From assembly GCA_002724315.1 (NCBI GenBank), contig PBOJ01000136.1, forward strand, positions 1 to 63,858: a DNA stretch of 63,858 bases, read 5' to 3'. The notes beneath the pieces were generated by a model. The model saw nothing but the letters and a program-made list of their open reading frames with translations, searched no databases and had not been told where the DNA came from. Each line of letters opens with the position of its first letter. Positions within the stretch are counted from its first letter, which is position 1. Shown here piece by piece: positions 25,788 to 35,836 of this stretch. The position numbers and the translations under genes were made by a program. This DNA comes from Planctomycetaceae bacterium. GTDB lineage: Bacteria > Planctomycetota > Planctomycetia > Planctomycetales > Planctomycetaceae.

Positions 25788-27116
25788 TCAATCGCCAATG
25801 CCAAGTTTGCGTTCGACAGCAGCGTCGAGCGTATCCCGGACGAGTTCGACGGGAATGCGATCCGAGACGACCTGGAAGAAACCGTGCACGATCATGTGCA
25901 TCGCCTCGTATTCGGTCAGGCCGCGACACATCAGGTAAAAGACCTGTTCGGCATCGACCCGGCCGGCTGTGGCTCCGTGTGTGCACCGCACGTCGTCGGC
26001 TTCGATCTCGAGGCCGGGAATGGCGTCGATGCGAGCGTCGGGGGACAGCAGCAAAGCGTCGTTACGCTGGTAACCGTCGGTCCGCTGCGCATCGGCATCG
26101 ACACCGATCATGCCTCGCCAAACGATCCTCGCGGTGTCGCGGAGGACGTTGCGGTACAGCAGATCGCTGGTAGTGTCCGGGGCGTGGTGCGCCTGCTGTG
26201 TGTAGTAACTCATCCTCTGCTTGCCCGTCGCAAAACTCAGGCCGTTGACCTCCGCATGGGCCCCTCGACCGTCAAGTCGAACATCCTGGTGGATATGGGA
26301 GAGCCGGCTGCCGAGTCCGCCGACGGTCCACTGCAGTGATGCGTCGGCGTCGACGCGTCCGGCCTGGTGAGCGACGTGCCAGGTCGATTCGTTCCAGTTC
26401 TGCAGTTGCACGTAACGCAGCCCGGCTCCACGGCCCAGAAGCAGTTCGACCGCGCCGGCATGGATTCCGCGGGAAGTGGCATCGGCCGAGGAAGTCTCTT
26501 CGAGCAGGGTGGCCTGGGCCCCGTCCTCCAGCACCACCAGCGTATGGCTGAAGTCCGCCGCCCCGTCGGCGGCCAGGCCGATCAGGCTGTACAGCGGCGC
26601 GGTGATCTCGACACCCGAGGGGACATACAACACCGTGCCGCCGGTCCAGAAGGCCGAATGCCATGCCGAGAAACGGTCGGTTGTGGGTGAGACGGCCCGT
26701 GTCAGCAGGTGCGGTTCGAGCAGTTCGGGCTCCTCACGCACCAGCCGTGTCAGGTCTCCGAACCGGACACCCTGTGCCGCGAGATCGTCATCGAACGTCT
26801 CGTCGATGGCGTGTCCGTCGAGGTGCACGACCGACCCGGCGAATTCGGCCCGGTCCCGCATCAGTGTCTCGAGCGCTGGCGACTGTTCAGCGGCTGGTTG
26901 CAGGGCGAATGTGTCGGGACGAAAGGCTCGCAACTCGACCCGCTTCCACTCCTCCTCGTCCAGTGGCTCGTTTCGCAGACGGTTGTAGGCGGCAAACGCC
27001 TCGCGGCGGCGCTGACTGACCCATTCGGGCTCGTCGCGCGAGGCGACAAACGCTTCGAACGCGGCTTCGTCGAAGGGCGCCGCGGTGGGCGCGGCGGGAG
27101 AGGGTGATGTGCTCAT
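25788..27116 (-). CDS. sufD: Fe-S cluster assembly protein SufD
   Basis: 442 residues. It is part of the SufBCD scaffold that assembles Fe-S clusters using SufC ATPase energy. The beta-helix core carries the SufD pattern: VLYVPSGVEITAPLYSLIG, SHTLVVLEDGAQATLLEE, and near the C-terminus EIEADDVRCTHGATAG with EQVFYLMCRGL. His and Cys of CTHGAT correspond to the SufB-SufD interface region. The ATG at 27116 is used; the in-frame extension to 27563 runs into sufB. It sits 47 bases after sufB. Confidence 0.94.
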   Translation of the reverse strand: MSTSPSPAAPTAAPFDEAAFEAFVASRDEPEWVSQRRREAFAAYNRLRNEPLDEEEWKRVELRAFRPDTFALQPAAEQSPALETLMRDRAEFAGSVVHLDGHAIDETFDDDLAAQGVRFGDLTRLVREEPELLEPHLLTRAVSPTTDRFSAWHSAFWTGGTVLYVPSGVEITAPLYSLIGLAADGAADFSHTLVVLEDGAQATLLEETSSADATSRGIHAGAVELLLGRGAGLRYVQLQNWNESTWHVAHQAGRVDADASLQWTVGGLGSRLSHIHQDVRLDGRGAHAEVNGLSFATGKQRMSYYTQQAHHAPDTTSDLLYRNVLRDTARIVWRGMIGVDADAQRTDGYQRNDALLLSPDARIDAIPGLEIEADDVRCTHGATAGRVDAEQVFYLMCRGLTEYEAMHMIVHGFFQVVSDRIPVELVRDTLDAAVERKLGIGD

Positions 27117-27163
27117 CGGCTCGTTGATGTCGTGAAGTGGAGGCCCCGCGTTGTCGGTTTGCC

Positions 27164-28573
<1,410 letters not shown>

Positions 28574-28621
28574 GGGTGTCTCGATGTTGCGTGGTAGGTG
28601 TCTGGGGAGGGTGGGGGGGAG

Positions 28622-29443
28622 TCAGGACGTGGCCTGGGTGGGCTGAGCGTCCTGGGTCTCTTCGAGAGCGGCGACCTCCGGGTGTCGTTCCCGGACGGTG
28701 GCGTAGCCGTTGGCGTGGAGGTCGTGAGCGAGCGCGGCATCGCCGGTTTCGACGATGCGGCCGGCGAGCATCACGTGGGTGAAATGCGGCTGGTTGAATT
28801 CAAGAAGTCGCTCGTGATGAGTGATGATCAGGACACCGGTCTCGGGGCCGGCCAGACGAGAGAGGCCTTCACTGACCACCCGCACCGCGTCGCTGTCGAG
28901 CCCGCTGTCGGTTTCGTCCAGCAGAGCGAAGCGGGGCTTGAGCATGGCCAGTTGCAGGATCTCCATCCGCTTCTTTTCGCCTCCGGAGAACCCGTCGTTG
29001 AGGTAACGGCGGGCGAACTCGGGGTCGAGCCCCAATTCGTCCATCTGGTCCCGAAGTTCCTTGCGAAACTCTCGCATCGGGATCAATCCCTCGCCCTCTT
29101 TTCGCTCGGGATTGCGGATGTTGGAAACCGCGTGGCGGAGAAAATCGGCGACCTTCACTCCCGGGATCGTCACCGGATACTGGAAGGCCAGGAACACGCC
29201 CCTGCGGGCACGTTCATTGGCGTCCATGGCCAGCAGGTCGTCGCCGTCGAGCGTCGCCTGGCCACCGGTGATCTGGTAGAGCGGGTGCCCGGCCAACGCA
29301 TAGGCCAGGGTGCTCTTGCCCGACCCGTTGGGACCCATCAACGCGTGGATCTCACCGGAGGTGATGTCGAGGTGGACGCCCTGGAGAATCGGGGTTTCCC
29401 CGACGGAGACGTGCAGGTCGGTAATCGAAAGAACGCTGGTCAT
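28622..29443 (-). CDS. sufC: Fe-S cluster assembly ATPase SufC
   Basis: 273 residues, somewhat longer than the usual 250 because of an Ala/Gln/Thr-rich tail. It is an ABC-type ATPase that drives conformational change in SufB-SufD. Walker A is MGPNGSGKST, the Q-loop is FLAFQYP, the signature is FSGGEKKRMEI, Walker B is ALLDETDSGLD and the switch His lies in VLIITHHERLL. It is soluble, with no membrane segments. It starts 30 bases after nuoB. Confidence 0.97.
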   Translation of the reverse strand: MTSVLSITDLHVSVGETPILQGVHLDITSGEIHALMGPNGSGKSTLAYALAGHPLYQITGGQATLDGDDLLAMDANERARRGVFLAFQYPVTIPGVKVADFLRHAVSNIRNPERKEGEGLIPMREFRKELRDQMDELGLDPEFARRYLNDGFSGGEKKRMEILQLAMLKPRFALLDETDSGLDSDAVRVVSEGLSRLAGPETGVLIITHHERLLEFNQPHFTHVMLAGRIVETGDAALAHDLHANGYATVRERHPEVAALEETQDAQPTQATS

Positions 29444-29473
29444 CGCGGAGGATCTTTGACTGTGGTCCGTGGG

Positions 29474-30064
29474 TCAAACTTGCAGAGCTTCGGGGTCGGC
29501 GGCGTAGCCGGTGTGGTGCGGAATCGGCAACTCGTCGCTGACCTTCTGGCCGGCCCCGAGGAAACCGCTCGCGCTGCCGGCCTGCTTGGCCAACCGACGT
29601 CCCTTGATCTTGTCCTGGATCCGCATCACACCTTCGAGCAGAGCTTCAGGCCGCGGCGGGCAGCCGGGAACGTAGACGTCAACGGGGACGACCAGGTCGA
29701 CTCCCTTGACCACGTGGTAACCCCACTTGAAGTACGGCCCCCCGCCGACAGTGCAGGCTCCCATCGCGATGACGTATTTCGGGTCGGGCATCTGTTCGTA
29801 GAGACGACGCACTCGACTGGCCATCTTGAAGGTCACCGTGCCGGCGACGATCATCAGGTCCGCCTGTCGCGGGCTGGCGCGGAAAGCTCCGGCACCGAAT
29901 CGGTCCAGGTCGTATCGGCTGGCACCCGTCGCCATCATCTCGATGGCACAACAGGCCAGGCCGAAGGTCATCGGCCAGATGCTGGACTCCTTGGCCCAGT
30001 TCATCGCCTGCTCGAGCGATGATACGATCACGTTCTCTTCAAAACGCCCTTCGATCCAAGTCAT
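29474..30064 (-). CDS. nuoB: NADH-quinone oxidoreductase subunit B, standing alone
   Basis: 196 residues with the complete NuoB pattern. The N2 [4Fe-4S] ligands are visible: C38 and C39 in [10 protein letters not shown], one Cys in [10 protein letters not shown] and one in [11 protein letters not shown]. In complex I this subunit carries cluster N2, next to the quinone site. The oddity is context: no nuoA, nuoC or other subunit is present, and the gene sits between the SufR-like regulator and sufC in the suf operon. It is intact, so it probably supplies complex I encoded elsewhere. A separate SUF-linked role is possible. The C-terminal 40 residues are variable. Confidence 0.93.
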   Translation of the reverse strand: MTWIEGRFEENVIVSSLEQAMNWAKESSIWPMTFGLACCAIEMMATGASRYDLDRFGAGAFRASPRQADLMIVAGTVTFKMASRVRRLYEQMPDPKYVIAMGACTVGGGPYFKWGYHVVKGVDLVVPVDVYVPGCPPRPEALLEGVMRIQDKIKGRRLAKQAGSASGFLGAGQKVSDELPIPHHTGYAADPEALQV

Positions 30065-30140
30065 CGGTCCCTCGGCCTCGTCTTGTTGTGTTCTTGGCTA
30101 ATTCAGATGGATGGGGAGATCGGGTTTTCCCCAGGATCGC

Positions 30141-30797
30141 TCACTTTAGCAGGACCACGTCGGCTTGCAATTGCGTCGAGCGAGGCTCGAATTCGCAGCA
30201 GCTCTCACCGTCGCGCCAACAAGAGGTCAATTCGATCGGTGTCCCCAGCACGTCGGCGAAAACGTCCTGTTCAAGATTGCAGATGTCGGGGTCGCAACCG
30301 GCCAACTCGGGGTAGGGGCAGTTCTTCTCGCGGAGAATCGGCAACCCGTTTCGCTCATCCAACTCGACGTCGAAACCGCTCTCGGACATGACCTGGGCCA
30401 GTCGGGCAAATCGTTCGGCGGTCGTTCCCTCACCGACCTGGCTGGAGTAGTGAGAGACCAGGGCGGTACGGACTCCTTCGATCACCGCGGCCCTGGTGGC
30501 CACGTCGTCGATCCGCTTGACCTCTGTCCACAGGATGCGGGCGAGGTCACCGTAATTGTTGCCCAGTTCCTTCAGTCCGCGGTCGGTGACGCGGTAGATG
30601 TGACGGGGACGGCCACGGCCTTCCAGCCGCACAGCTTCGCGGGTGACCAGATCCTGTTCCAGCAAGCGGGACAGCCTCTGCCGGATCGCCGTCGGAGTGA
30701 CGCCGAAATCCTCACACAGGTCGTGCACCGACCCACCGTCACCACGACGCAAGAGGTCCAGGCACTCGCGGTCGTATGTGTCGAGGTTGGTTCGCAT
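30141..30797 (-). CDS. sufR: SufR-like Fe-S-dependent transcriptional regulator
   Basis: 218 residues. An N-terminal winged helix-turn-helix (residues about 10-75: LCEDFGVTPTAIRQRLSRL, then GRGRPRHIYRVT wing) is followed by a regulatory domain ending in a Cys-rich segment: C-x7-C-x4-C-x19-C-x6-CC, starting at NCPYPELAGC. SufR proteins bind an Fe-S cluster through C-terminal cysteines and repress suf genes when clusters are sufficient. The ATG at 30797 aligns with the family; the 80-residue extension upstream covers the promoter. It is the first gene of the suf operon, so it probably autoregulates it. Confidence 0.87.
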   Translation of the reverse strand: MRTNLDTYDRECLDLLRRGDGGSVHDLCEDFGVTPTAIRQRLSRLLEQDLVTREAVRLEGRGRPRHIYRVTDRGLKELGNNYGDLARILWTEVKRIDDVATRAAVIEGVRTALVSHYSSQVGEGTTAERFARLAQVMSESGFDVELDERNGLPILREKNCPYPELAGCDPDICNLEQDVFADVLGTPIELTSCWRDGESCCEFEPRSTQLQADVVLLK

Positions 30798-30856
30798 CGA
30801 TTCGAATCCTTCGCCGAACTGGCAGATCTCCGCCGGCAGGTCCGCAGCGGCAGGCC

Positions 30857-30885
30857 ATTCTAGGTACACAATTGAATTTCGACAA
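30857..30885 (-). promoter_or_regulatory. sigma-70-like promoter of the suf operon
   Basis: Read on the minus strand: TTGTCG (30885-30880), 17-base spacer, TAGAAT (30862-30857). Transcription would start near 30849 and give a leader of about 50 bases before sufR. The element stands in a short AT-rich island in otherwise GC-rich DNA. Confidence 0.6.
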
Positions 30886-30912
30886 GAAACAGTGTGGAAA
30901 ATTGCTTTTGTC
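30881..30912. promoter_or_regulatory. dyad overlapping the suf -35 element (possible operator)
   Basis: GACAA (30881-30885) and TTGTC (30908-30912) are inverted, 22 bases apart, and the first arm overlaps the -35 hexamer. The interval is AT-rich. A SufR-type repressor could bind here; the arms are short, so this is tentative. Confidence 0.35.
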
Positions 30913-30990
30913 TTGGATATTGACGGTCCGGACTGGTGGCAAGGCACGGTGCGGAGGCGATCCTGATTAGTTTGCCGAACGTGTTCCGGG

Positions 30991-30996
30991 TATAGT
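30991..30996 (+). promoter_or_regulatory. candidate -10 for AGCS symporter gene
   Basis: TATAGT matches the -10 consensus at five positions, 40 bases before the ATG at 31036. No good -35 is seen at the right distance, so this may depend on an activator or may be chance. Confidence 0.3.
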
Positions 30997-31035
30997 CTCC
31001 ACCCGATTCGGTTCCGTTGAGACAGGGGATGCGTC

Positions 31036-32847
31036 ATGAGGCGTAGACGGGTGGCGGCAAGATTGGCGAACGAGCATCACACGGGAAGCCGGCGGTGGTT
31101 GGTGTTGGGGCTGCTGGCGATGTCACTGGTCGCCGTTTCCTCGACACTCTCGGCTGCGCCCCAGCCGGTTGACGCAGTGGCAGGCCAATCGGATCCAGCT
31201 GCGGATTCCGGGTTGAGCGGTTTTCGCAAGATCGAGGCCGAGGTCAACGATGCCTTCGGGACCTTCAACGGCTGGATCGCGACTGTCCTGTTCTATCCCA
31301 TTCCGCTTTCCAGCGGCGAGGATACTGATGGGGACGGCCAGTTGGATCCGGACGAGGACACCAACGGCAACGGTCAACTGGACCCAGGAACCGGTCTTCC
31401 GGCGGCGGTCCTGTGGCTGGTGGCCGGTTCGCTGTTCTTCACGATCCGAATGGGCTTCATCAATTTCCGCGGGTTCTTCCACGCGATCAAGGTCACCGCC
31501 GGCAAGTACGACAACGACGAGGATGAAGGCGAAGTGTCTCATTTCCAGGCGTTGACGGCCGCGTTGTCGGCAACGGTTGGCTTGGGCAACATTGCCGGGG
31601 TGGCAGTGGCGGTATCGGTCGGTGGTCCGGGTGCGACGTTCTGGATGGTCCTGGCGGGGCTGTTGGGCATGTCGGCGAAGTTTGTCGAGTGCACCCTTGG
31701 CCAGAAGTATCGCGAAGTCCGCGAAGACGGCCGTGTGATGGGCGGGGCCATGTACTATCTCAGTCGCGGATTGGCCGAGCAGAAGCTCGGCGTCCTGGGG
31801 ACGATCCTGGCCTTTTCCTTTGCGATTCTGTGCATCGGCGGTTCGTTCGCCGGCGGCAATGCGTTCCAGGTCAGCCAGTCGCTGCGGGCGGTCGAAGAGA
31901 CGATTCCGGTCCTGAAGGATGCCCCCTGGCTCTATGGCCTGGCAATGACCGCGATGGTCGGAGTGGTGATCATCGGCGGCATCAAGCGGATCGCGGCCAC
32001 AGCGGCGACGATCGTTCCGTTCATGTGTGGCGTTTACGTGCTTGCGGCAATTGCGATCCTGGTGATGAATGCCAGCCAGGTGCCGGCGGCGTTTTCAGCG
32101 ATCTTCTCGGGGGCCTTTTCGGCCGATGCGGCCTACGGAGGGTTCCTGGGCGTATTGATCATGGGGTTCAAGCGAGCTGCATTTTCCAACGAGGCCGGCA
32201 TCGGTTCGGCCGCGATTGCTCATTCGGCGGCCAAGACCGAGTTCCCGGTTCGCGAGGGGATCGTGGCGCTGCTGGAGCCGTTCATCGACACCGTGGTTGT
32301 TTGCACGATGACGGCCCTGGTGATCATCGTCACCGGTGCCTACAGCGCTGACACTTACCGCGGAACCTTGGCGGAGCAGGCCGCAGCCGACGGAGGCGAT
32401 GTTGAGGCGCTGGTGGCCGAGCACGGTGAGATCATCGAGAAGGAGCAGGGGGCGCAGCTGACCTCGCGGGCGATGGGAGCCGCGATCCCCTACTTCGAGT
32501 ACGTGCTCTCGGCGGCCGTCATCCTGTTCGCCTACTCGACGATGATCTCGTGGTCGTATTACGGTGAGAGGTGCTGGGCCTACTTGTTTGGCGACGGCGC
32601 CTCGATGTCCTACCGGATCATCTTCCTGGTTTTCGTTTTCCTCGGCTCGGTCGTGTCGGCCAAGAACGTCCTGGAACTCGGTGACCTGATGATCATGGGC
32701 ATGGCGGTCCCCAACATCCTCGGTGTGCTCTTGCTCTCCGGAGGCGTCAGGCGAGACCTCGACGAATACTGGCGGAGGCTGAAGGCAGGAGATTTTGACG
32801 GGGACAATGCCTCGTCAGGCGGAGTGGCGCCACCACTCGACGAATAG
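31036..32847 (+). CDS. sodium:amino acid symporter (AGCS family) with Ca-binding repeat insert
   Basis: 603 residues, against about 450-500 for typical AGCS alanine/glycine:Na+ symporters. Core signatures are FRGFFHAIKVTAGKYD, ALSATVGLGNIAGVAVAV, NEAGIGSAAIAHSAAK and a Trp/Tyr motif in YSTMISWSYYGER. About ten membrane helices follow. Extra features: an N-terminal signal-like helix ending in SAAP, then DTDGDGQLDPDED and DTNGNGQLDP at residues about 95-118. These have the Asp spacing of EF-hand/thrombospondin type-3 loops, and sit before the first core helix, outside the membrane. A second insertion (about residues 440-475) is charged. Imports alanine or glycine with Na+ by family. It is divergent from the suf operon and convergent with the DUF1080 gene (9 bases). 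Confidence 0.9.
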   Translation: MRRRRVAARLANEHHTGSRRWLVLGLLAMSLVAVSSTLSAAPQPVDAVAGQSDPAADSGLSGFRKIEAEVNDAFGTFNGWIATVLFYPIPLSSGEDTDGDGQLDPDEDTNGNGQLDPGTGLPAAVLWLVAGSLFFTIRMGFINFRGFFHAIKVTAGKYDNDEDEGEVSHFQALTAALSATVGLGNIAGVAVAVSVGGPGATFWMVLAGLLGMSAKFVECTLGQKYREVREDGRVMGGAMYYLSRGLAEQKLGVLGTILAFSFAILCIGGSFAGGNAFQVSQSLRAVEETIPVLKDAPWLYGLAMTAMVGVVIIGGIKRIAATAATIVPFMCGVYVLAAIAILVMNASQVPAAFSAIFSGAFSADAAYGGFLGVLIMGFKRAAFSNEAGIGSAAIAHSAAKTEFPVREGIVALLEPFIDTVVVCTMTALVIIVTGAYSADTYRGTLAEQAAADGGDVEALVAEHGEIIEKEQGAQLTSRAMGAAIPYFEYVLSAAVILFAYSTMISWSYYGERCWAYLFGDGASMSYRIIFLVFVFLGSVVSAKNVLELGDLMIMGMAVPNILGVLLLSGGVRRDLDEYWRRLKAGDFDGDNASSGGVAPPLDE

Positions 32848-32856
32848 TCCAACCGC

Positions 32857-33630
32857 CTAGTTGCCGGCCTTGGTGGCCGGTTTCTTCAGCCGTTCGACAC
32901 GGATGTTGCGGAAGTGGACTTCCGATCCCTCGCTCTGCAGGGCCAGGTGTCCCGAACTGGGAACGCATCCGGTGACGCTGCCGGCCTTCTTGCCGTTGAT
33001 CTCGACTGTCAAGGCACTGCCTCGGCAGGTGACCACGCAGGTATTCCACATCTTGGGGTTGGTCACCAGGTCATTGACGCTGACCATGTTGTCGGTCTTG
33101 GCGCCGTTGTGTGTCAGAACACTGCCGGCCTTGGGGGCGTGCAGCTGGACCTGGATCGATCGCGGCCAGATCTTGTCGGGCCCCGTCGTGTGCATCAGCA
33201 CGCCGCTGTTGCCGTTGACGTTGTTTGGGTACCGCCACTGGAAGCTGAGCCGGAACTCCTTGTAGGTTTGCCGGGTCTTGAGGTAGCCGGTCGGACTGCC
33301 GGTGCAGCGGAGTACCGTGGGGACCCCGTCAGTGTCCCGCTCGATGGGCTTCCACGACTTCTTGGCCTGTTCGACTCCGTCGGGGGAAAACGGGCGGCTG
33401 GCTTTCAGGAAAGCCCGGGGCGTGAAGGCTCCGAATCCCCCGGGGGAGGCACTCTTTTGAGGCGCGGCGTCCTGGGCCAGCAACTGGTGATCCTGCGGCC
33501 AGGCGACCAGGCAGGCGGCGACGGCGACCATCACTGCGGCTGCCACAATCACGGCCCGGTCCGAAAATGTCGCTGCCGTGAGGGTGTCGCCAGCCGGTCG
33601 GATCGGGTTTCGTCTCACGTGTCGCCTCAA
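32857..33630 (-). CDS. secreted DUF1080 (3-keto-disaccharide hydrolase-like) protein
   Basis: 257 residues. After an N-terminal helix (AVIVAAAVMVAVAACLVAW) the DUF1080 beta-sandwich follows: EFRLSFQWRYPNN, NSGVLMHTTG, SIQVQLHAPKAGSV, and VHFRNIRVERL at the end. DUF1080 proteins are very common in planctomycetes and some hydrolyse 3-keto sugars. The start is unclear: a TTG at 33630 has GAGGAG six bases upstream, while a GTG at 33618 has GAGG. It is the last gene of the gat run, 112 bases after the methyltransferase, so it may have its own promoter. Confidence 0.85.
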   Translation of the reverse strand: MRRHVRRNPIRPAGDTLTAATFSDRAVIVAAAVMVAVAACLVAWPQDHQLLAQDAAPQKSASPGGFGAFTPRAFLKASRPFSPDGVEQAKKSWKPIERDTDGVPTVLRCTGSPTGYLKTRQTYKEFRLSFQWRYPNNVNGNSGVLMHTTGPDKIWPRSIQVQLHAPKAGSVLTHNGAKTDNMVSVNDLVTNPKMWNTCVVTCRGSALTVEINGKKAGSVTGCVPSSGHLALQSEGSEVHFRNIRVERLKKPATKAGN

Positions 33631-33742
33631 AACGATCTCCTCAGCACCCGGCGGTCATGATCGCGTGCACACCGCCGTACGAAGCGATTCTAAGAGAGTC
33701 CCGACACTCGATTCAACAGGCTGTCAGGGCATTGTCGAGTGG

Positions 33743-34318
33743 TCAAACGGCCGGCTGCCGTGCGATCAGTCGACCGACCGATCGGTCCGGCAGAACCGCT
33801 TCCTCGTACCGCACTACCTCGAGTTGGCCATACAACTCGGGCAATTCGTTTTGGGCCAGCACGAACGCCGGATTCCTCAGGTGGTTGTCCGGTCGGTCAC
33901 ACTGTCCCGGTCCGAATGTTTCATGGACGAGCAGGCCACCGGGAGCCAGGGCTCGGGTCACCAGTTCGGGGAGTCGGTGGCGGTCGAGGAATCGAAAGAC
34001 GACAACCAGATCGTAGGAGTTCGGCAGAGGCAGAAATCGGTCGAGGTCACCTGCGATCAGACGCGGGGTGACCTGGTGTCGGGCAGCCAACTGGGAGGCG
34101 GCGTGGAGTCCAGCGGCGGAAACGTCTACGGCGTCGACTCGCCAGCCTCTGGTTGCCAGCCAGACGGCATTCTCACCCAGCCCACATGCCAGTTCGAGGA
34201 CCCTTCCGGGCGGAACCCCTTCGACCGCGTCGATCAGCCACTCGTCGGCCTGCAACAGCTCCGCGGGGGCCGCTTCGGCGTATTTTTTGTTCCACCGTCG
34301 ACGGTCGTCGTCACTCAT
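33743..34318 (-). CDS. class I SAM-dependent methyltransferase
   Basis: 191 residues. The SAM-binding motif VLELACGLGENAVWLATRG, the acidic end of strand two (DAVDVS), and the later strand YDLVVVFRFLDR and ALAPGGLLVHETF define a Rossmann methyltransferase of the TehB/SAM-dependent small-molecule type. No substrate motif is visible. It begins 18 bases after gatB, so it is probably cotranscribed with it. A toxicity or metalloid role, as for TehB, would be inference. Confidence 0.85.
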   Translation of the reverse strand: MSDDDRRRWNKKYAEAAPAELLQADEWLIDAVEGVPPGRVLELACGLGENAVWLATRGWRVDAVDVSAAGLHAASQLAARHQVTPRLIAGDLDRFLPLPNSYDLVVVFRFLDRHRLPELVTRALAPGGLLVHETFGPGQCDRPDNHLRNPAFVLAQNELPELYGQLEVVRYEEAVLPDRSVGRLIARQPAV

Positions 34319-34336
34319 CGCGTCGTCTCGCCGGGC

Positions 34337-35836
34337 TCACGGTCGAAGCCTTGAGATCAACGTCTCGCGGACCGCATTGGGATCGGCCCCACCGACCTCT
34401 CGCATCACTTCGCCGATCAGTTTGCCGATGGCGGCGTCTTTGCCACCGCGAAAATCTTCGGCCGCTTTCTCGTTGCGGGAGATCACCGCGTCGATCACCG
34501 TCTCGAGTGCCCCGCTGTCGGCGACAGCCGACAGTCCACGCTCCTCGACGATGCTTGCGATTCGCTCGACGATCGATCCGTCGCCACCCTGGTTGTTCAT
34601 CAGCGAAGAGAAGACCTCGCGACCGCTGCGGGTGGTCAAATCCCCGGAGGTGATCATTCCGAGCAAACTGGCCAGTCCCTGGGCGTCGATCGGAAAACTC
34701 TCGATCGTCTCTTCCCGCTCGTTGAGTTCTCTCAGAACATCCTGGGTCACCCAATTGGCCGCTTGCTTGGCGTCGCCGCACGCGGTGGCCACGGCCTCGA
34801 AATAATCCGCCGTTTCGCGACCCCGGTCGACCAGCACGCCGGCGTCGTATTCGGACAGACCCAGTTCCGCGACGAATCGTCTCCGTCTGTCAGCTGGTGG
34901 TTCGCAGAGTTCGGCTCTCTGAATCTCGATCCATTCGTCGCTGAAGCTCACCGGCAGCAGGTCGGGGTCGGGGAAGTACCTGTAGTCGGAGGCCTCTTCC
35001 TTGCCGCGTTGGGCGAAGGTCACGCCGCGGTCGGCGTCCCAGCCACGGGTCTGCTTGGCGGTGTCGGCGTAAATGCCGCCACACTGTTCGAACTCTCGCT
35101 GTTGTCGGGAGATCTCGTAGACCAACGCGGCTTCAACTCCGCGGAAACTGTTGAGATTCTTGACTTCCACGATGGGCGTCCGAATGGACTCGTTGGCGGA
35201 GTTGGAGATTTCGAGGTTCACGTTGGCGTCACAGCGGAGGCTGCCCTCCTGCATGTTGCAGTCCGAGACGCCCAGGTAGACCATCAGCAGTCGGATCTCC
35301 TCGAGGTACCGTCGGGCCTCGGCGGCTGATCTGATGTCAGGTTCGGAGACGATCTCCAGTAACGGCGTGCCGGCTCGGTTCAGGTCCACGCGGCTGTCGC
35401 CTCCTCGGCCACTCTCGTCGTGGAGGTTCTTTCCAGCGTCTTCCTCCAGGTGCACTCGGATCAGCCGGATATGCCGCGACTGGATCTCACCATTTTCCTG
35501 CTCGACGTCAACATCCAGATGCCCGCCCTGGCAAAAGGGGAGGTCGTACTGACTGATCTGGTAAGCCTTGGGCAAGTCGGGATAGTAGTACTGCTTGCGA
35601 TCCCACTTGGTGAGGCCGGCGATGGTCCCCGAGAGCGCCAGTCCGGCCCGTACCGACAATTCCAGGGCGCGACGGTTCATCACCGGCAGGGCACCGGGCA
35701 GCCCGAGGCAGACCGGACAGGTTTGAACGTTGGGTTCGTCGGGATTGAACCGGTTGGCACAACCGCAGAAAATCTTCGTCCGGGTCTGCAGTTGAACGTG
35801 GACTTCCAGGCCGATAATCGTCGTGGGAGAGGGCAT
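34337..35836 (-). CDS. gatB: aspartyl/glutamyl-tRNA amidotransferase subunit B
   Basis: 499 residues. With GatA and GatC it converts Glu-tRNA(Gln) and/or Asp-tRNA(Asn) to the amidated forms. N-terminal [18 protein letters not shown] and [15 protein letters not shown] carry the zinc-binding cysteines. [12 protein letters not shown] and [17 protein letters not shown] follow, and the C-terminal helical/YqeY-like domain ends at [13 protein letters not shown]. Its ATG overlaps the gatA stop by one base (TGATG). All family landmarks are intact. Confidence 0.97.
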   Translation of the reverse strand: MPSPTTIIGLEVHVQLQTRTKIFCGCANRFNPDEPNVQTCPVCLGLPGALPVMNRRALELSVRAGLALSGTIAGLTKWDRKQYYYPDLPKAYQISQYDLPFCQGGHLDVDVEQENGEIQSRHIRLIRVHLEEDAGKNLHDESGRGGDSRVDLNRAGTPLLEIVSEPDIRSAAEARRYLEEIRLLMVYLGVSDCNMQEGSLRCDANVNLEISNSANESIRTPIVEVKNLNSFRGVEAALVYEISRQQREFEQCGGIYADTAKQTRGWDADRGVTFAQRGKEEASDYRYFPDPDLLPVSFSDEWIEIQRAELCEPPADRRRRFVAELGLSEYDAGVLVDRGRETADYFEAVATACGDAKQAANWVTQDVLRELNEREETIESFPIDAQGLASLLGMITSGDLTTRSGREVFSSLMNNQGGDGSIVERIASIVEERGLSAVADSGALETVIDAVISRNEKAAEDFRGGKDAAIGKLIGEVMREVGGADPNAVRETLISRLRP

